The notes: generated by a model not told the origin, from the letters alone. A stretch of DNA of 32,948 nucleotides from CAJGCS01 sp045589955 (GCA_045589955.1 JAZNQD010000054.1:1-32948), one strand, 5' to 3'; positions 6,776 through 15,593 are shown, counted from the first letter of the stretch. Numbers and translations are program-made.

Positions 6776-8075
6776 ATTTAGCTTTTAATTCGTATGTTGT
6801 ATAATCAGTTATTTCGACTTGATATATATTACCAATTACAAGTTCAGTATCTGATTCCAGATATATATATCCATCAGCATCATCTGGTGCATAGGCAAAG
6901 TTTCTAGAAAGATATGCCTTTTTAGAATAGTCATAATTATCAATGATAACATCATATATTTTTCCAACTTCATTTTTATTTAATTCTTTGGAAATTTCTT
7001 GTTGAATACACATGATTTCATCTTTTCTAGCATTAGCAACCTCACTATTAACTTTAGGTTCAAAGTCATAGGCTTTGGTTCCTTCTTCATCAGAATAAGC
7101 AAAAACGCCCAAACGATTAAATTTAATTTCCTTAACAAAGTTTTTCATGATTTCAAAATCTTCTATAGTTTCCCCAGGAAAACCAGTAATAAGCGTTGTA
7201 CGAATAATCGCATGAGGAATCTTAAAACGTATCTTATTAATAAGATTTCTAATTAGTTCTTGATTCCCACGTCTGTTCATAGCTTCTAACATTTTATCAG
7301 ATGCATGTTGAATTGGAATATCAAAGTAAGGAGCAATTTTTGGATTATTTGCAACTTCATTAATCAGTTCATCAGTTATTTCGTCTGGATATAAATATAA
7401 AACACGAACTAACTCAATTCCTTCAATTAAACTTATATCATGAAGCAAATTATGAATATAATAGTTATTGTTAAAATCAGTTCCATATTTTGAAGTATCT
7501 TGAGCAATAACAGTTATTTCTTTTGCTCCCATTGAAACTAAATTTCTTGCCTCAGTTAGTATTTCAAAGTGATTACGACTGTGATATGATCCTCTAATTA
7601 AAGGAATAGCACAGTATGTACAACAGTTATTACAACCTTCACCAATTCTTAAATATACAGAGTGAGGAAGTGTTGTAAGGACACGGTTTAGATAATCCAT
7701 TTTGTAAGACTCTTCTTTAGAAACAATTTCTTTAAATACTTTGTCTATTTTATTATAATCTTTAATCGGAATATAATAGTCAACCTCAGGAATTTCTTTT
7801 TGTAAAAAATCCAAATATCTTTCAACTAAACAACCAATAACAATAATTGTTTTTCCCTTTTGTTTATAATCTAGAACTTCTAACATAGTATCAAGAGATT
7901 CTTTTTTAGCACTATCAATAAAACCACAAGTATTAACAACTAAGATATCCGCATTTTGTATTTTGTTTGTAATATATATACCATACTTTTTGGCAACACC
8001 TAAGAAAAGTTCAGTATCAATTCGGTTTTTCTCACAACCAAGGGAAATCATCCCGAGGCTTAGATTTTTATTCAT
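6765..8075 (-). CDS. rimO: ribosomal protein S12 methylthiotransferase RimO
   Basis: 436 residues, normal for RimO. It adds a methylthio group to the conserved aspartate of ribosomal protein S12 using radical SAM chemistry. The N-terminal UPF0004 domain starts with S-L-G-C14-E-K-N-R-I-D-T-E, a RimO-type signature, and supplies C14, C50 and C82 for the auxiliary 4Fe-4S cluster. The radical-SAM motif is C148-x3-C152-x2-C155 within E-G-C-N-N-C-C-T-Y-C. A TRAM-like beta domain closes the protein. The start is ATG 8075, because GGTGGTGAT lies just upstream; the reading frame extends 17 codons further without a ribosome binding site and would cover the -10 TATAAT (8099-8094, minus). Faces pduL divergently. 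MiaB/MtaB-type alternatives are less likely given the SLGC-KN signature. Confidence 0.95.
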   Translation of the reverse strand: MNKNLSLGMISLGCEKNRIDTELFLGVAKKYGIYITNKIQNADILVVNTCGFIDSAKKESLDTMLEVLDYKQKGKTIIVIGCLVERYLDFLQKEIPEVDYYIPIKDYNKIDKVFKEIVSKEESYKMDYLNRVLTTLPHSVYLRIGEGCNNCCTYCAIPLIRGSYHSRNHFEILTEARNLVSMGAKEITVIAQDTSKYGTDFNNNYYIHNLLHDISLIEGIELVRVLYLYPDEITDELINEVANNPKIAPYFDIPIQHASDKMLEAMNRRGNQELIRNLINKIRFKIPHAIIRTTLITGFPGETIEDFEIMKNFVKEIKFNRLGVFAYSDEEGTKAYDFEPKVNSEVANARKDEIMCIQQEISKELNKNEVGKIYDVIIDNYDYSKKAYLSRNFAYAPDDADGYIYLESDTELVIGNIYQVEITDYTTYELKAKLKK

Positions 8076-8131
8076 ATTATCACCACCATATATATTATAC
8101 AATAAAGTTTTCATTTTGTTTTTCATATTAC

Positions 8132-8160
8132 TTTATAACTTCCCTAACTTATGTTATAAT
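8132..8160 (+). promoter_or_regulatory. promoter of pduL
   Basis: TTTATA (8132-8137), 17-base spacer, TATAAT (8155-8160) with an extended -10 TG at 8152-8153. The gene follows after a strong AGGAGG ribosome binding site at about 8178-8183. Confidence 0.72.
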
Positions 8161-8188
8161 TACATTGTAAAAAATATAGGAGGCTATT

Positions 8189-8764
8189 ATGGCAAAACAA
8201 TTTATCGTAGAAACTTCTGCTCGTCATATTCATCTTAGCGAAGCAGATTTAAAAGTATTATTTGGTGAAAATGCACAATTAACACCTAAAAAAGATTTAT
8301 CTCAACCTGGTCAATATGCATGTGAAGAACGTGTTACTGTTGTTGGCCCTAAAAAAGAAATTAAAGGCGTATCTATTTTAGGCCCTACTCGTAAAGAAAC
8401 ACAAGTAGAATTAAGTGCTACAGATGCAAGAAGCATTGGCCTTCCAATTGTTATTCGCGAATCTGGTCAATTAGAAGCAACACCAGGATGCAAATTAGTT
8501 GGTCCTTGTGGAGAAATTGAAATTGAAAAAGGTGTTATTGTTGCAAAACGTCATATCCATGCAACTGTTAAAGATGCCGAAGAATTAGGTGTTAAAGATA
8601 AAGACGTTGTATGTGTAAAAATTAATACTCCTGAACGTTCTTTAGTATTTGGTGATGTAGTTGTTAGAGTAAGTGATTCTTATGCTCTTGCAATGCACAT
8701 TGATACTGATGAATCTAATGCAGGATGTGTTGCACCTGGTACAATGGGCGAAATCATAAAATAA
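8189..8764 (+). CDS. pduL: phosphate acyltransferase PduL (phosphotransacetylase type)
   Basis: 191 residues, two PduL domains. It exchanges CoA and phosphate between acyl-CoA and acyl-phosphate, here most likely acetyl-CoA to acetyl-phosphate for ATP formation by acetate kinase. The metal-binding histidines are visible: S-A-R-H13-I-H15-L, K-R-H122-I-H124-A and the M-H170-I-D-T-D-E motif near the end. The protein starts directly at the first domain, without the N-terminal encapsulation helix of shell-targeted PduL, and no microcompartment shell gene is present. It is therefore probably a soluble housekeeping enzyme that replaces Pta. Single gene with its own promoter and terminator; fucO follows as a separate unit. 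Confidence 0.96.
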   Translation: MAKQFIVETSARHIHLSEADLKVLFGENAQLTPKKDLSQPGQYACEERVTVVGPKKEIKGVSILGPTRKETQVELSATDARSIGLPIVIRESGQLEATPGCKLVGPCGEIEIEKGVIVAKRHIHATVKDAEELGVKDKDVVCVKINTPERSLVFGDVVVRVSDSYALAMHIDTDESNAGCVAPGTMGEIIK

Positions 8765-8770
8765 AAAATA

Positions 8771-8797
8771 AATCCTGCTTAGGCAGGATTTTTTTAT
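8771..8797 (+). terminator. terminator after pduL
   Basis: Stem AATCCTGC (8771-8778) / GCAGGATT (8783-8790), loop TTAG, followed by T7. Confidence 0.92.
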
Positions 8798-8805
8798 CAT
8801 TATTT

Positions 8806-8834
8806 TTGCTAAGAAAAAAAGAAAATAATATAAT
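8806..8834 (+). promoter_or_regulatory. promoter of fucO
   Basis: TTGCTA (8806-8811), 17-base spacer, TATAAT (8829-8834). The transcript would carry a leader of about 40 bases ending in the ribosome binding site AAAGGGA. Confidence 0.65.
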
Positions 8835-8881
8835 AAAATTGTGAATAATATATATATGAGTAAAAAAGAAAGGGAATAATT

Positions 8882-10027
8882 ATGCCTAGATTTGTTTTAA
8901 ATGAAACATCTTATCATGGAAGTGGTGCAATCCAAAATGTTGTACTTGAAATTAACGCACGAGGTTTTAAAAAAGTATTTGTGGTAACAGACCCAGATTT
9001 AATCAAATTTGGAGTTAGTCAAAAAGTAACTTCTTTACTTGATAATGCAAATATTGAATATAGAGTATTTTCAAAAGTTCAAGCCAACCCAACTATTCAA
9101 AATGTACTTGATGGTGTTGATGCTTTAAAAGCATTTGTTGGTGATGTGATTGTTGCAATAGGTGGAGGCTCTGCAATTGATACTGCCAAAGCTATTGGCA
9201 TTATAAACACAAATCCCGAATTTTCTGATGTTCGTAGTTTAGAAGGTGTTGCTTCTACTAAAAATCCATCTACACCAATTATTGCTATTCCTACAACAGC
9301 AGGCACAGCTGCTGAAGTAACAATTAACTATGTTATAACAGATGTCGAAAAAAATCGAAAATTTGTTTGTGTAGATGTTCATGATATTCCAATTGTTGCG
9401 ATAGTTGATCCAGACATGATGTCAACAATGCCTGCCTCTTTGACAGCCGCAACAGGTATGGATGCTTTAACACATGCTATTGAAGGATATATAACAAAAG
9501 GTGCATGGGCACTTTCTGATATGTTCCATCTAGAAGCAATTCGTTTAATTTCAAGTAATTTACGCCAGGCAGTTAAAAACGATAGTAAGGGTCGTGAAGG
9601 AATGGCACTTGGCCAATATGTTGCCGGAATGGGCTTTTCAAATGTTGGTCTTGGTATTGTTCACTCAATGGCTCACCCACTAGGAGCTTTATATGATACA
9701 CCACATGGTGTTGCAAATGCGATTATTCTTCCAACTGTTATGGAATATAATGCTTCAGAAACAGGCGAAAAGTACCGCGAAATTGCTCGTGCAATGGGTG
9801 TAAAAGGCGTTGATGAAATGAGTCAAGAAGAATACAGAGCGGCAGCTATTAATGCGGTTAGAAAATTATCACAAGATGTTGGTATTCCTAGTGATTTAAA
9901 AGACATTGTTAAAAAAGAAGATGTTAAGTTCTTGGCCGAATCTGCAATGGCAGATGCATGTTGTCCTGGGAACCCTAAAAATCCAACTTTAGAAGACATT
10001 ATTAAATTATATGAATCACTAATATAA
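8882..10027 (+). CDS. fucO: iron-containing alcohol dehydrogenase, lactaldehyde reductase (FucO) type
   Basis: 381 residues, the usual family length. Iron-dependent NAD(H) alcohol dehydrogenase that reduces lactaldehyde to 1,2-propanediol and also other small aldehydes; cytoplasmic. NAD-binding motif I-G-G-G-S-A-I-D-T at 93-101. Metal ligands D194, H198, H261 and H275 occur in the contexts M-D-A-L-T-H-A-I-E-G-Y and G-I-V-H-S-M-A-H-P-L-G, each two residues before the E. coli FucO ligands as I recall them. Long blocks (I-P-T-T-A-G-T-A-A-E-V-T-I-N-Y-V-I-T-D; G-Q-Y-V-A-G-M-G-F-S-N-V-G-L-G) are almost those of E. coli FucO, closer than to AdhE or butanol dehydrogenases. Own promoter and terminator. 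Together with PduL it fits aldehyde/acyl-CoA fermentation; no rhamnose or fucose genes are nearby, so the physiological substrate is open. Confidence 0.93.
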   Translation: MPRFVLNETSYHGSGAIQNVVLEINARGFKKVFVVTDPDLIKFGVSQKVTSLLDNANIEYRVFSKVQANPTIQNVLDGVDALKAFVGDVIVAIGGGSAIDTAKAIGIINTNPEFSDVRSLEGVASTKNPSTPIIAIPTTAGTAAEVTINYVITDVEKNRKFVCVDVHDIPIVAIVDPDMMSTMPASLTAATGMDALTHAIEGYITKGAWALSDMFHLEAIRLISSNLRQAVKNDSKGREGMALGQYVAGMGFSNVGLGIVHSMAHPLGALYDTPHGVANAIILPTVMEYNASETGEKYREIARAMGVKGVDEMSQEEYRAAAINAVRKLSQDVGIPSDLKDIVKKEDVKFLAESAMADACCPGNPKNPTLEDIIKLYESLI

Positions 10028-10029
10028 AC

Positions 10030-10059
10030 GTGTAGCTATAAGCTACACTTTGTTTTTTT
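10030..10059 (+). terminator. terminator after fucO
   Basis: Eight-base stem GTGTAGCT (10030-10037) / AGCTACAC (10041-10048), three-base loop, then TTTGTTTTTTT. Confidence 0.88.
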
Positions 10060-10068
10060 GCAAAATAT

Positions 10069-10097
10069 TTTAAAAAATTAATTAATTATAGTATAAT
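10069..10097 (+). promoter_or_regulatory. probable promoter of the zinc-ribbon-mnmG-parA operon
   Basis: TTTAAA (10069-10074), 17-base spacer, TATAAT (10092-10097), 29 bases before the first ATG. It is the only plausible promoter seen before the tightly packed genes up to 14989. Confidence 0.6.
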
Positions 10098-10125
10098 TAC
10101 AAACAGAATAAAAAAGGTGATAATT

Positions 10126-10356
10126 ATGAAATGTCCACATTGTCATAACGAAAATAAATACGATAACTTAACATGCGATTTTTGTTTAGCTCCTTTACCA
10201 ATGACAAAGGAAAGAGAAGAAGAAATTAAACAAAAAAAGGCTTTAGAGAAAAAAGCTAAATTTGCGAAGTCGTTTACCGTTCTTATTGGAATGGGAGCAG
10301 CATTAATATTAATTATTATATTTGTTATTGTATATATGATAATAAGAGGTTTATAA
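10126..10356 (+). CDS. small zinc-ribbon membrane protein
   Basis: 76 residues, family not identified. An N-terminal zinc ribbon (C3-x2-C6, C17-x2-C20) is followed by a charged helix (about 26-45, rich in E and K) and one membrane helix (about 47-73). Likely single-pass with the ribbon in the cytoplasm. The start is ATG 10126, with AAAGGTGA 5 bases upstream; the in-frame GTG at 10117 lies inside that site. Its stop is one base before mnmG, so it is translationally linked to the tRNA-modification gene, though no functional link is known. It shares the ribbon-plus-membrane plan with the protein at 1821-3380 without obvious sequence relation. Confidence 0.8.
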   Translation: MKCPHCHNENKYDNLTCDFCLAPLPMTKEREEEIKQKKALEKKAKFAKSFTVLIGMGAALILIIIFVIVYMIIRGL

Positions 10357-10357
10357 T

Positions 10358-12262
10358 ATGGGATTATTAACAACAAAAGATAAAATTACAAATCATATTT
10401 ATGATGTCATTGTTGTTGGTGGTGGTCATGCAGGGATAGAAGCTGCTTTATCAAGTGCTAGAATCGGCCACTCAACTTTAATGTTATGTGGCAATTTTTT
10501 TCGTATTGGAAATATGCCTTGTAATCCATCGATTGGTGGACCAGCTAAGGGTATTTTAGTACGTGAAATTGATGCGCTTGGTGGAGAAATGGCCAAAGCT
10601 GCCGATAAAACAGCTTTACAAATCAAGATGTTAAATATATCTAAAGGCCCAGCTGTAAGAGCTATGCGTGTTCAATCTGATAAAGTTGCATATAAGACAT
10701 ATATGCAAAATGTTACATCAAACACAGAAAACTTAGATATATATATTTCCCTTGTAGATAAACTAATTGTTGAAGAAGGTACTATTAAAGGTGTAACTTT
10801 AGAAGATGGAACTAATATATACGCAAAACGTGTTATTATTACAACAGGTACATATCTATCAAGTTGTATCTTAGTGGGTAAAACATCAACACCAAGTGGA
10901 CCAGACCATGAAAATACAAACTATGGTTTATCTGACTCACTAAGAGATTTAGGCTTTAAATTAATAAGACTAAAAACAGGTACGCCAGCACGTATTTATA
11001 CAGATTCAATTGATTTTACAAATGCACAACTTGAGCTTGGAACAGATCTTCCTTTAACATTTAGTTATGAAACTGATCCTAAAGATATGTTACCATTTGA
11101 TAAACAAGTTCCATGTTATTTAATTTGGACAACTGATGAAACAAAGAAAATTATTTTTGAACATTTGAATGAATCAAGTATGTATTCTGGTATTGTTAAA
11201 GGGGTAGGACCAAGATATTGTCCTTCAATTGAAGATAAAATGGTTCGTTTTTCTGATAAAGAACGCCACCAAATTTTCTTAGAACCTGAAAGTTTACAAC
11301 TAGGTGAAACATATATTCAAGGCTTTTCAACAAGTATGCCTCACGATGTTCAAGAATTAATGATTAAATCATTACCAGGATTTAAAAATGCTCGTTTTGC
11401 AAAATACGCATATGCAATTGAATATGATGCAATTGATCCACTTCAATTAAAACCAACTCTTGAGGCAAAATCAATCAAAGGCTTATACTTTGCCGGACAA
11501 GTAAATGGAACAAGTGGTTATGAAGAAGCGGCCGCCCAAGGCTTAATGGCTGGTATTAATGCCTCACTTTCTCTTAATAACAAAGATCAAATTGTCTTAA
11601 GAAGAGATGAAGCATATTTAGGTGTTTTAATTGATGATTTAGTAACAAAAGGGGTATCAGACCCTTACCGTATGCTAACATCACGTGCTGAATATCGCTT
11701 ACTTTTAAGACATGATAATGCTGACAGAAGATTACTTGAATATGGTTATTATGCTGGATTAATTAAAGAGGAAAGACATAATCGATATTTAAATAAAATA
11801 AAAATGCTAAAGGATGAAATTGAACGTCTAGAAGTGGTACGTTTAACACCAAAATCAAATATTAATGCTTACTTAGAAAGTATTAATTCACCAATCTTAA
11901 AAGATGGTATTAGTGCAAAAGAATTGATGAAACGCCCCGAAATTAGTTATTTTGATATTGTTAAAATGTTAAATTTAGAAAATCCTCTTCCTTATGAACT
12001 AGGAGAGGAATTGAATATTGAAGTTAAATATGCTGGTTATATTGAAAAATCATATCGTGATGCAAATAAAATGCTAAAACTTGAAACAATTAAAATCCCT
12101 GAAGATTTAGATTATAATGATATCCCTAATATTGCCAGTGAGGCAAAAGAAAAACTAAATAAAGTTCGCCCCTTTACAGTATCGCAAGCAATGCGTATTA
12201 GTGGTGTAAACCCAAGTGATATCGCGATATTACTTGTTTACTTAGAATCAAGAAAAAAGTAG
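10358..12262 (+). CDS. mnmG: tRNA uridine-5-carboxymethylaminomethyl modification enzyme MnmG (GidA)
   Basis: 634 residues, normal length. With MnmE it installs the cmnm5 group on U34 of tRNAs reading split codon boxes, using FAD, a methylene-folate and NADH. The FAD-binding motif V-V-G-G-G-H-A-G-I-E-A-A lies at about 19-30, the family motifs M-P-C-N-P-S-I-G-G-P-A-K-G at about 53-65 and K-T-G-T-P-A-R at about 207-213. The C-terminal helical domain ends in S-Q-A-M-R-I-S-G-V-N-P, which in the family contacts MnmE. First large gene of the classic mnmG-rsmG-parA block that usually sits near the origin of replication in Firmicutes. mnmE is not upstream here. Confidence 0.97.
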   Translation: MGLLTTKDKITNHIYDVIVVGGGHAGIEAALSSARIGHSTLMLCGNFFRIGNMPCNPSIGGPAKGILVREIDALGGEMAKAADKTALQIKMLNISKGPAVRAMRVQSDKVAYKTYMQNVTSNTENLDIYISLVDKLIVEEGTIKGVTLEDGTNIYAKRVIITTGTYLSSCILVGKTSTPSGPDHENTNYGLSDSLRDLGFKLIRLKTGTPARIYTDSIDFTNAQLELGTDLPLTFSYETDPKDMLPFDKQVPCYLIWTTDETKKIIFEHLNESSMYSGIVKGVGPRYCPSIEDKMVRFSDKERHQIFLEPESLQLGETYIQGFSTSMPHDVQELMIKSLPGFKNARFAKYAYAIEYDAIDPLQLKPTLEAKSIKGLYFAGQVNGTSGYEEAAAQGLMAGINASLSLNNKDQIVLRRDEAYLGVLIDDLVTKGVSDPYRMLTSRAEYRLLLRHDNADRRLLEYGYYAGLIKEERHNRYLNKIKMLKDEIERLEVVRLTPKSNINAYLESINSPILKDGISAKELMKRPEISYFDIVKMLNLENPLPYELGEELNIEVKYAGYIEKSYRDANKMLKLETIKIPEDLDYNDIPNIASEAKEKLNKVRPFTVSQAMRISGVNPSDIAILLVYLESRKK

Positions 12263-12271
12263 AGTATATAT

Positions 12272-12967
12272 ATGAATGTAAATGATATTATAAAAAAAGT
12301 TGCAACTCCAACTGAAGAGCAACTTGATAATTTAAAAAAATATTATGATATCTTATTTGTTGAATCAAACAAATATAACTTAACTAATATTAAAGAATTA
12401 GAAGAAGTTTATATTAAACATTTCTATGATAGTTTATTACTTTCCAAAACAGTTGATTTAACAAAAACTCTAACCATGGCCGATATCGGTAGCGGTGCTG
12501 GGTTCCCTGGACTTGTAATTAAAATTATGTTTCCAAGTGTTCATATTACATTAATTGAACCAACCCTAAAAAGATGTAACTTTTTAAACTTAGTAATTAA
12601 GGAATTAGGGCTAAAAGATATTGAAGTAGTTAATGCAAGAGCAGAAGAATATATCAAAGATAAACGCGAATCTTTTGATATTGTAACTGCTAGAGCTGTA
12701 GCTCCATTAAATATACTTCTTGAACTAGCAATACCTTTTTTAAAGGTTGAAGGAACTTTTCTTGCCATGAAGGGTAGTAGTGCATCCGATGAACTTAAAG
12801 AAGCATCTAAAGCTTACAGTATTTTAAACGCCAAAGTAGAAAAAGAATATATATTTAATTTACCAAATGATCTAGGAAAAAGAACAATCATTAAATTTAA
12901 AAAGATTGGTCCAACTAAAGATATATATCCTAGACTTTATTCAAAGATAAAAAAACAACCCCTGTAG
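12272..12967 (+). CDS. rsmG: 16S rRNA (guanine-N7) methyltransferase RsmG (GidB)
   Basis: 231 residues, normal. SAM-dependent methyltransferase of G527 (E. coli numbering) in 16S rRNA. The SAM-binding motif M-A-D-I-G-S-G-A-G-F-P-G-L occurs at about 69-81, followed by the acidic strand L-I-E-P and N-A-R-A-E-E and the conserved T-A-R-A-V-A-P-L. Nine bases after mnmG, same operon. TAG stop. Confidence 0.96.
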   Translation: MNVNDIIKKVATPTEEQLDNLKKYYDILFVESNKYNLTNIKELEEVYIKHFYDSLLLSKTVDLTKTLTMADIGSGAGFPGLVIKIMFPSVHITLIEPTLKRCNFLNLVIKELGLKDIEVVNARAEEYIKDKRESFDIVTARAVAPLNILLELAIPFLKVEGTFLAMKGSSASDELKEASKAYSILNAKVEKEYIFNLPNDLGKRTIIKFKKIGPTKDIYPRLYSKIKKQPL

Positions 12968-12976
12968 GAGTATATT

Positions 12977-13753
12977 ATGAGTACGAGAATAATATCAATT
13001 GTTAATCAAAAAGGTGGAGTAGGAAAAACAACAACAAGTATTAATCTTGCGGTGGCACTTGCAATGCAAAACAAAAGAGTACTACTTATTGACTTTGACC
13101 AACAAGCTAATGCAACTATTGGTTTAGGAATAAAAAGAGAAGATGTTTTATTTGATATTACTGACTTTTTTACTCACATTGCAGTATTACATCAAGCAAT
13201 TATTAAAACAAGTGTTGAGAATTTAAAGCTTATTCCTGCATCAATCAAACTTGCAAACATTGATGAATCATTATATCAAATACCAGATAAAGAATTTTTA
13301 TTAGATCGAAAATTAAAAGTTATCAAAAAAGATTATGATTATATCTTAATCGATTGTCCGCCTTCTCTTGGACTTATTGTTGATAATGCTTTATACGCAA
13401 GTGATTCGGTTATTGTTCCGGTTGAGTGTGGTTATTATTCATATGATGCACTTAATCAAATGATTCATAAAATCAATAAAGTACAAATGGTAAAGCCAAT
13501 TGAAATAGAAGGTATTCTTCTTACAAAACTGGATAATCGTAATACTCTTGGATATGAAATTGTTGAAAAAATTAATTTTTTATTCCCAGATAAAATATTC
13601 AAAACAATTATTACTTATTCAAGCCATATTCAAGAAGCTCCATTACATGGTAAAAGCGTTGTTGAATTTTCTTTTAATTCGAGGGGATCAAAAGAATATC
13701 GTGAATTAGCTAAAGAAATTATAGAACGCAAGGAGGAAGTTATATGTTCTTAA
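12977..13753 (+). CDS. parA: ParA/Soj-family chromosome-partitioning ATPase
   Basis: 258 residues. Deviant Walker A motif K12-G-G-V-G-K17-T-T and the switch region L-L-I-D-F-D-Q-Q-A-N, followed by I-L-I-D-C-P-P-S-L-G, are those of ParA/Soj ATPases that bind DNA as ATP dimers. The family usually works with ParB bound at parS. Here the next gene is not parB but an MscS channel that overlaps parA by ten bases, and no canonical 16-base parS palindrome was noticed in the window. ParA therefore either works with a ParB encoded elsewhere or alone. Placed nine bases after rsmG, matching the usual gidA-gidB-soj order. Confidence 0.94.
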   Translation: MSTRIISIVNQKGGVGKTTTSINLAVALAMQNKRVLLIDFDQQANATIGLGIKREDVLFDITDFFTHIAVLHQAIIKTSVENLKLIPASIKLANIDESLYQIPDKEFLLDRKLKVIKKDYDYILIDCPPSLGLIVDNALYASDSVIVPVECGYYSYDALNQMIHKINKVQMVKPIEIEGILLTKLDNRNTLGYEIVEKINFLFPDKIFKTIITYSSHIQEAPLHGKSVVEFSFNSRGSKEYRELAKEIIERKEEVICS

Positions 13754-14811
13754 ATGAAGCAAATAATGAAGTTGCTCAAGAAGCAAGCCAAAGATTATTT
13801 AGCGCAACAAACCCATGGGTTTCATCAATCCTATGTGCTGTTGCTATTATCGTTTTCTTTTTATTAAATTGGTTAATTAAAAAATTATTTAAAAACAATA
13901 CAAACAAAGGTTTAACTGCATTAAATTTATGTTTAAACATACTATTAGTTATTGTTTTTGTTATTTCAATTTTATTTATTTTAGGGTTAAATCATACACT
14001 TTTATTTGAATCAATAAAATCATTTATGGATTTAAATAACTTAAAAGATTTCTTATCAGACCACGTATCTAAAGTTATAGGTGTTATTTTAGTTGTTGTT
14101 ATTAGTAGTGTTTTAATGAGTTCGTTTGTTGCAATATTAAAAGCTACTAAAGCAAGAAATCAAGATGCCCAAAAAAGAAAACGCACTCTTGATAAAGTAC
14201 TAATTAGTATTGTCAGATATATTGTTATTATTATTGATGCGGTAGCAATCTTATTTATTTTAGGTGTAAATATCATTCCAGCTTTAGCCGGTTTAGGAAT
14301 TGCTGGTCTTGTTCTTGGTCTTGGTGCTCAAAAACTAATCACAGACTTTATAAGTGGTGTCTTTATTATTCTTGAACATCATTTTGATGTTGGTGACACG
14401 ATTGAAGTTGGTGGCTTTAAAGGCGAAGTAATTGATTTAGGTTTAAAAACAACAAAGATTAGAAACTGGCAAGGACAAGTAAAAATTATGTCAAACTCTG
14501 ATGTGACAAATTTAATTAATTGTTCTTTAAACGATACTGTTTTCTCAACATCATTTGAGGTTTCATACCAAGCTGATGTTGAAAAAGCAATTGAACTTGT
14601 AAATAAAGAATTACCACTTCGTTTAAAAGATCATGAAGAAATAATTGTAATGCCTAAATGCAATGGCGTTTCTGCCCTTACTGCTCGTTCTGTAACATTA
14701 AATGTTGTTGCAACTGCAAAACCTGAGGCACATTATCAATTAACAAGAGATATTAATGCAAATATCAAAGCAATCTTAGAAGAAAATAATATTACATTCC
14801 CTGGAGTATAA
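13744..14811 (+). CDS. small-conductance mechanosensitive channel (MscS family)
   Basis: 355 residues. Hydrophobic segments at about 27-46, 60-84, 108-130 and 155-175 precede the pore helix: A-L-A-G-L-G-I-A-G-L-V-L-G-L-G-A-Q then K-L-I-T-D-F-I-S-G (about 182-208), the glycine/alanine-ridged TM3 of MscS. The beta domain follows: F-D-V-G-D-T-I-E-V and G-x-V-x-D-L-G-L-K-T-T-K-I-R. A cytoplasmic alpha/beta domain closes the protein. It should release solutes on hypo-osmotic shock. The start overlaps the end of parA, preceded by AAGGAGG inside parA, indicating coupled translation. It has four rather than three predicted membrane helices, as in the YnaI/YkuT-like branches. Confidence 0.93.
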   Translation: MFLNEANNEVAQEASQRLFSATNPWVSSILCAVAIIVFFLLNWLIKKLFKNNTNKGLTALNLCLNILLVIVFVISILFILGLNHTLLFESIKSFMDLNNLKDFLSDHVSKVIGVILVVVISSVLMSSFVAILKATKARNQDAQKRKRTLDKVLISIVRYIVIIIDAVAILFILGVNIIPALAGLGIAGLVLGLGAQKLITDFISGVFIILEHHFDVGDTIEVGGFKGEVIDLGLKTTKIRNWQGQVKIMSNSDVTNLINCSLNDTVFSTSFEVSYQADVEKAIELVNKELPLRLKDHEEIIVMPKCNGVSALTARSVTLNVVATAKPEAHYQLTRDINANIKAILEENNITFPGV

Positions 14812-14812
14812 A

Positions 14813-14989
14813 ATGTTGGATGCTACTACAGTAAAAGTCGGAGATATTTTAACTTTCAAAAAGAACCATCCTTGTGGTGGATCTAACTGGAAAGTTTTAA
14901 GAATTGGTGTTGACTGGAAATTAGAATGTACAACTTGTGGAAGAGTAATAATGATAACAAGATTAGAAGCTCTAAAAAGAGTTAAATAA
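14813..14989 (+). CDS. DUF951 family protein (58 residues)
   Basis: A short gene that begins two bases after the mscS stop. The sequence carries the DUF951 pattern: K-V-G-D-I, K-K-N-H-P-C-G-G-S-N-W-K-V, R-I-G-V-D-W-K, then C-T-T-C-G-R and R-L-E-A. Cysteines at 21, 39 and 42 suggest a metal site. The family is universal in Bacilli, usually near the parA/parB and ychF genes, which fits this location; its function is unknown. TAA stop at 14987-14989. Confidence 0.92.
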   Translation: MLDATTVKVGDILTFKKNHPCGGSNWKVLRIGVDWKLECTTCGRVIMITRLEALKRVK

Positions 14990-15006
14990 TTATAGAGGGA
15001 AAAATC

Positions 15007-15588
15007 ATGAAAGATGAAACAAAAACTGTACTAGAAGAAGAAATACGCGAACTCGAAGAAGACAGAGACACAGATATATTAGTTGAAGAAGAAAAGAAAA
15101 AAGACTATAAAAAAGTAAGAAAACAACGAAGAAAAAGAGCTCTTTTCATTATTTGGAACCTTCTTTCAATTCTTTATTATGCGATTTCAACGTTTATATC
15201 AATCAACAAAGATTTTAAAAATGATGTTTTTACATATATCATTTTAGGCGCAGTTATTTTATATACAATAATTTTTATTGTGATTTTAATTGTAACATCG
15301 TCTAATAAAAGGGTTGCTAAAACAAATATGGCAACATTTAAAACACAACTTAAAATGTGGCGTATTATTTTAGCTTTATTTAATATTGCTTTAACAGTTA
15401 ATATTCTAATCAATTCACTAATGAATGCTACACACTGGTTAGTAATTGTTTCAATTGTCTTTGGTTTCATTTTTGTTTTTATAAGAATTTTTATATCAGT
15501 AATCCAAATCTTTATTCTTATAATAAAACAATCAAGAATAAACAAAAAAAGAAGAAAGTTGCAACAAAAATATTTAGAGAAAAAATAA
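15007..15588 (+). CDS. four-helix membrane protein, unknown function
   Basis: 193 residues, not recognised. The first 40 residues are highly charged (E/D-rich, then K/R-rich: K-K-V-R-K-Q-R-R-K-R). They are followed by four predicted membrane helices at about 45-63, 75-98, 116-137 and 143-170, and a basic tail (K-K-R-R-K-L-Q-Q-K). The positive-inside rule places both ends in the cytoplasm. Ribosome binding site GAGGG 7 bases before the ATG. It is the last gene of the block that starts with mnmG and is closed by the duplicated terminators. Confidence 0.78.
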   Translation: MKDETKTVLEEEIRELEEDRDTDILVEEEKKKDYKKVRKQRRKRALFIIWNLLSILYYAISTFISINKDFKNDVFTYIILGAVILYTIIFIVILIVTSSNKRVAKTNMATFKTQLKMWRIILALFNIALTVNILINSLMNATHWLVIVSIVFGFIFVFIRIFISVIQIFILIIKQSRINKKRRKLQQKYLEKK

Positions 15589-15593
15589 TAATT

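Noticed and set aside
8882..10027. Microcompartment locus around pduL/fucO
   Set aside because: No shell protein, no targeting helix on PduL, separate promoters and terminators.
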